DNA from: an uncultured Alphaproteobacteria bacterium
GTDB taxonomy: Bacteria; Pseudomonadota; Alphaproteobacteria; HIMB59
Direction: 5' to 3'
Length of the DNA stretch: 64,000 bases
NCBI GenBank assembly: GCA_902515765.1
Contig: CABXVZ010000003.1
Span: 1-64,000 of the forward strand
The translations under genes were made by a program, and so were the position numbers. Below, one piece after another: positions 60,180 through 64,000 of the stretch. The notes under the pieces are model-generated. The model searched no databases, was not told where the DNA came from, and saw nothing but the letters and a program-made list of their open reading frames with translations. Position 1 is the first letter of the stretch; each line of letters opens with the position of its first letter.

Positions 60180-60198
60180 TTAATTGACTGTATGGGTA

Positions 60199-60462
60199 TT
60201 ACTTTGCAGCTATATCAGCAATCATACCTTTAGCTACTTTGACATTAACATTATCTGCAATTTCAACAGATAGAGTGCCGTCATCATTTACGTAGTGAAT
60301 ACTACCTATAATGCCACCTTGAGTGACAACACGGTCACCTTTTTTTAAGTCAGATATCATTTTTTTATGATCTTTAAGCTTTTTTTGTTGGGGTCTAATA
60401 AGTAAAAAATAAAATACTATAAATATTAGTATTAAGGGTAAAATGCCTGCAAGTTGTTCCAT
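60199..60462 (-). CDS. yajC: Preprotein translocase subunit YajC
   Basis: FYFLLIRPQQKKLKDHKKMISDLKKGDRVVTQGGIIG. Confidence 0.96.
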   Translation of the reverse strand: MEQLAGILPLILIFIVFYFLLIRPQQKKLKDHKKMISDLKKGDRVVTQGGIIGSIHYVNDDGTLSVEIADNVNVKVAKGMIADIAAK

Positions 60463-60531
60463 GATTAAAATCCTTTAAAATAATAAAATTAGCATTAAAA
60501 TCTCACAATCATCAATGAAGTCAATAAAAAA

Positions 60532-61290
60532 TTGAACAATAGAAGTCTACTTTGCTGGAATGGATCTAAGAAAAAATTAGAAGAAATCCCTTATAATAAC
60601 GTATTGGATCTTAAACTCCTCTACGGTGTCGACAGCCAAATATCTAAAATTTCTCTAAATACTGAAAACTTTCTCAATGATCTTTCATTTAATCATGCTC
60701 TTTTATGGGGAGTAAGAGGAAGTGGCAAAAGCAGTATTGTTAGAGGAGTAGTAAGTGAATTTGCTGATAAGTATGACAATTTCATCGTATTAGAAATAAA
60801 TAGTGAGGATCTATCTGATTTACCAAGCATATTTCTAAACTTTAAATTTGAAAAGAAAATAATTATTTTTATTGATGATTTATCATTTGAACAAAACGAT
60901 AGAAGATATATTCAATTTAAATCTTTCATTGAGGGATCCTTTTATAATTCCAAAAATAAATTTTTAATTTATATAACAACAAATAGAAGGCATTTAATGA
61001 AACGTGATATGATAGACAATGAAAGATCATCAGCTATTTCACATGATGAAGGAATAGAGGAGAAGTTATCCTTATCTGATCGTTTTGGATTATGGATTAG
61101 TTTTCATAATCTATCGAAAGAGGATTTTCTTTTAATCATCAAGAATTATTGTGAATATTACAATATTAGTTTTAACAATGAGATTAGTGAATTAGCTCTT
61201 AAATGGATATTTGCTAGAGGTAATAGAACTGGAAGATCTGCTTATCAATTTTTTAAAGAATATTGTTCAAAAAAAAAAATTAAGATTTAG
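60532..61290 (+). CDS. DUF815-family ATP-binding protein
   Basis: NHALLWGVRGSGKSSIVRGVV, IIFIDDLSFE, IYITTNRRHLMKRDMIDNE...LSDRFGLWISFH; TTG start. Confidence 0.9.
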   Translation: MNNRSLLCWNGSKKKLEEIPYNNVLDLKLLYGVDSQISKISLNTENFLNDLSFNHALLWGVRGSGKSSIVRGVVSEFADKYDNFIVLEINSEDLSDLPSIFLNFKFEKKIIIFIDDLSFEQNDRRYIQFKSFIEGSFYNSKNKFLIYITTNRRHLMKRDMIDNERSSAISHDEGIEEKLSLSDRFGLWISFHNLSKEDFLLIIKNYCEYYNISFNNEISELALKWIFARGNRTGRSAYQFFKEYCSKKKIKI

Positions 61291-62542
61291 AAATTTTAGT
61301 AATATTTCCCATATAAGGAATCAAAACCTTAGGTATCGTAATACTTCCATCTTCGTTTTGATAATTTTCTATTATAGCTATTAAGGTCCTACCTACCGCT
61401 AAACCAGACCCATTTAATGTATGGACAAATTTATTTTTATCAGAAGTTTTATATCTAGCATTCATTCTTCTAGCCTGAAAAGAACGACAGTTACTACAGG
61501 AAGATATTTCACGGTATTTTCCTTCACCAGGTAACCATACTTCAATATCATAGGTTTTAACTGCAGAAAATCCCATATCACCAGATGAAAGCAACATCAC
61601 TTGATAGGAAATTTCTAAATCATCTAAAATTGAAGTAGCACAATTTAACATTCTCTCTAATTCTTCCTCTGAGTCTTCGTCTTTGGTAATACTTACAAGT
61701 TCAACTTTAGAGAATTGGTGTTGTCGGATCATACCTCGAGTATCTCTTCCAGCAGCACCAGCTTCGGATCTATAACAAGGTGTCCAGGCTGTTAATCGTT
61801 GAGGTAGATCTTTTTCTAAAAGAATTGTATCTAAAACTAAGTTAGTTAAGGGAACTTCTGCTGTAGGAATTAACCAGTGATCTGTATTTGTTTTAAATAG
61901 ATCTTCAGAAAATTTAGGTAGTTGACCAGTTCCAAATACTGCTGCATCTCTAACCATGTTAGGAGGTATGATTTCATTATATCCGTAAGAATTAGTGTGT
62001 TTATCTAACATATAGTTAGCAATAGCCCTTTCTAATTTAGCTAATTGGCTTTTTAAATAAACAAATCTAGTTCCTGAAACTTTGCTAGCTTGTTCAAAAT
62101 CTAACATTTTAAGATTTTCACCAAGTTCATAATGAGGTAATGGCTTAAATGAATAAGATGGAATATCTCCAACTTTCTTGATCAATTTATTGGAAGTTTC
62201 ATCCTTCCCTATTGGTACATCTTCATGTGGTAAATTTGGTAATGAAGAAAGTATATTTTTTAATTGAGTTTCTAGATTATTAATCTCATTTTCCATTTTA
62301 TCTATATTGGTCTTAATTTCTTGAACTTTAATTTGTAAATTTGATTTTTCTTTATCATTTAATTTGGAAAAGGAAGATGAAAGTATTTTTCTTTCAGATC
62401 TTAAATCTTGGGATTTAGTTAAAAGATCTCTTTTTTTTAAGTCTAACACTAGGATTTTATTAGACTGAGGTTCAATAAATCTTTTTTTTAAAGATTCATC
62501 AAAAGCTTTAGGTTTCTCTCTAATAAAGTTTAAATCATGCAT
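61280..62542 (-). CDS. serS: Seryl-tRNA synthetase
   Basis: MHDLNFIREKPKAFDESLKKR, PTAEVPLTNLVLD, RSEAGAAGRDTRGMIRQHQFSKVELV, NGSGLAVGRTLIAIIENYQ. Confidence 0.98.
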   Translation of the reverse strand: MHDLNFIREKPKAFDESLKKRFIEPQSNKILVLDLKKRDLLTKSQDLRSERKILSSSFSKLNDKEKSNLQIKVQEIKTNIDKMENEINNLETQLKNILSSLPNLPHEDVPIGKDETSNKLIKKVGDIPSYSFKPLPHYELGENLKMLDFEQASKVSGTRFVYLKSQLAKLERAIANYMLDKHTNSYGYNEIIPPNMVRDAAVFGTGQLPKFSEDLFKTNTDHWLIPTAEVPLTNLVLDTILLEKDLPQRLTAWTPCYRSEAGAAGRDTRGMIRQHQFSKVELVSITKDEDSEEELERMLNCATSILDDLEISYQVMLLSSGDMGFSAVKTYDIEVWLPGEGKYREISSCSNCRSFQARRMNARYKTSDKNKFVHTLNGSGLAVGRTLIAIIENYQNEDGSITIPKVLIPYMGNITKISKS

Positions 62543-62548
62543 AATGAA

Positions 62549-63325
62549 TTACTCGTCTTCCCTTTTATCTTTTTTCTTATCTTTTTTTGATAAAAATCTA
62601 GATATTAGAATAGATACTTCATATAAAATTATTACAGGCAAGGCCAGAGAAATTTGAGAAAATGGATCGGGCGGAGTTATAATTGCTGCAAATATAAAAG
62701 CTAAAACAATTGCATATTTTCTAAAGGAAACTAATTGCTGAATGGTTAAAACACCAACTCTCACCAAAAGTAGCAATACAACTGGTAATTGAAATGCTAG
62801 CCCAAATGCAAAAATAAAAGTCATCATTAAAGAAAGGTACTCATTCATTTTTGCTTGAAGTGTGATATTTATGGAGTCAGCCTGAGAAGTCTGAAAACTC
62901 AAGAAAAATTTCCATGCAATAGGAGAAATCAAGTAATAAACAACGGCTGCCCCTAATAAAAATAGAAAAGGTATAGCTATCAAAGAAGGTAAAGAAATTT
63001 TCTTTTCTTTTTTTAACAATCCAGGGGAAATAAAAGACCATATTTGAAAAGAAAGAAACGGAAAAGAAATAAATGCAGCAGTGAAAAATGCAACTTTGAC
63101 ATTTGTTAAAAAGGCTTCTTGTAATGCTGTATATATCAAACCATTTCCATCTTGGAGTATAGATGTCAATGGCTTTGCTAAAAATTCAAAAATAGATTGA
63201 GAAAAATAAAAAGAGATAATAAATGAAAATATAAAAAAAATAATTGAATAAATTAATTTTTGTCTTAGCTCTTTGAGGTGATCTAAGAAATTCATTGATG
63301 TTTCATCTCCATTTTCAGCTATCAT
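62549..63325 (-). CDS. tatC: Sec-independent protein translocase TatC
   Basis: FLDHLKELRQKLIYSI, FGLAFQLPVVLLLLVRVGVL, RKYAIVLAFIFAAIITPPDPFSQISLALP. Confidence 0.97.
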   Translation of the reverse strand: MIAENGDETSMNFLDHLKELRQKLIYSIIFFIFSFIISFYFSQSIFEFLAKPLTSILQDGNGLIYTALQEAFLTNVKVAFFTAAFISFPFLSFQIWSFISPGLLKKEKKISLPSLIAIPFLFLLGAAVVYYLISPIAWKFFLSFQTSQADSINITLQAKMNEYLSLMMTFIFAFGLAFQLPVVLLLLVRVGVLTIQQLVSFRKYAIVLAFIFAAIITPPDPFSQISLALPVIILYEVSILISRFLSKKDKKKDKREDE

Positions 63326-63611
63326 TTTTTTCTTTCATTATTTCATTGTTGTTTTTTTCAATAAATTCATCTAATTCTTTGCCCTCTTTTAGAACAGCTT
63401 CCTTAGTATCAAGTATTTCTTTTTTAATGTCTTTGACTTCTTGAATATGAGTTATTTCATCTACAGTTGAATTGAACTCTTTAGACAACTTTCTTAAATT
63501 AGATGTTATAGATTTAATAAATTTTATTACTGTAGGTATTTCTTTAGGACCTACAATAATAATTGTAATAATTAGGATGATGGAAATTTCCATCCAACCT
63601 AAAGAAAACAT
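63315..63611 (-). CDS. tatB: Sec-independent protein translocase TatB
   Basis: [29 protein letters not shown]. Confidence 0.93.
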   Translation of the reverse strand: MFSLGWMEISIILIITIIIVGPKEIPTVIKFIKSITSNLRKLSKEFNSTVDEITHIQEVKDIKKEILDTKEAVLKEGKELDEFIEKNNNEIMKEKNDS

Positions 63612-63796
63612 TACTGGTCCTTATTTTGATTATCTTGACTAGAACTGTCAGAGTTATCATCATCTGACATATTTTTTTTAAAGGATTTAATTCCTTTGGC
63701 CATATCAGCCATCAAAGAGGGAATTTTTCCCTTTCCAAATAATAAAAGAACAATGATTAATACTATAATCCAATGCCAAATACTAAAAGCGCCCAT
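63611..63796 (-). CDS. tatA: Sec-independent protein translocase TatA
   Basis: [40 protein letters not shown]. Confidence 0.96.
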   Translation of the reverse strand: MGAFSIWHWIIVLIIVLLLFGKGKIPSLMADMAKGIKSFKKNMSDDDNSDSSSQDNQNKDQ

Positions 63797-63824
63797 AACT
63801 AAATATTACTCTAATATTAATTAA

Positions 63825-64000
63825 TTATCTAGGGAAAATAAATATTTGAGATTGATCTAAGGTTATTGAAAGTGAAGAGGCTAGAGGTGGTAGAAAATTA
63901 CCATTTACCTTACTATGAATGTGATGTTTGAAATTTTGATCATCATTTACAGTCATGTGAACAATAGTATTATTACCTAAAAATTTTGAGTCGACAACAA
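63825..64000 (-). CDS. C-terminal (TOBE-like) end of a sugar-type ABC transporter ATP-binding protein (MalK/UgpC class), truncated by window edge
   Basis: Reverse translation VVDSKFLGNNTIVHMTVNDDQNFKHHIHSKVNGNFLPPLASSLSITLDQSQIFIFPR-stop resembles TOBE_2 tails. Confidence 0.55.
   Translation of the reverse strand, partial: VVDSKFLGNNTIVHMTVNDDQNFKHHIHSKVNGNFLPPLASSLSITLDQSQIFIFPR

Noticed and set aside
1-64000. CRISPR arrays, intact prophage, rRNA, retron or toxin-antitoxin systems
   Set aside because: No regularly spaced direct repeats, phage structural genes, rRNA motifs, reverse transcriptase or recognisable TA pairs seen on either strand.

Overview
AT-rich, gene-dense bacterial chromosome segment, most like a marine alphaproteobacterium (an inference from gene content and composition). 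About 1-43.7 kb is accessory catabolism and transport: a carnitine/betaine-type block (ProU-like ABC transporter with a double-domain permease, BKACE, carnitine-dehydrogenase-like enzyme, GcvT/DmdA-like demethylase, TorA/BisC-like molybdoenzyme); an alcohol dehydrogenase/amidase/homocysteine methyltransferase/enolase-superfamily block; a Tau/Ssu-like ABC transporter with FAH, TauD, ALDH and VOC genes; and a LacI plus sugar-type ABC locus next to an unusual cluster of five SnoaL/NTF2-like genes with HisD-like, SDR, RraA-like, cupin, MetE-like and alpha/beta-hydrolase genes. The LacI promoter and both divergent promoters of the SnoaL cluster share a TGAAT-N3/4-ATTCA-N6-TGAAT motif array, which suggests one regulon. 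About 43.78-51.37 kb is a decayed integrative island in tRNA-Lys(TTT): a 49-bp direct repeat of the tRNA 3' end bounds it, and an integrase remnant lies beside the intact tRNA. It carries alternative oxidase, NAD-formate dehydrogenase, ferredoxin-NADP reductase, cupredoxin, DoxX and HPP genes, a tRNA-Asp-like fragment, and a truncated cytidylyltransferase flanked by ~66-bp inverted repeats. About 51.4-64 kb is core genome (coaD, gyrA, ssb, uvrA, secF, secD, yajC, DUF815 ATPase, serS, tatC, tatB, tatA). All calls come from reading sequence and translations; no database search was run.
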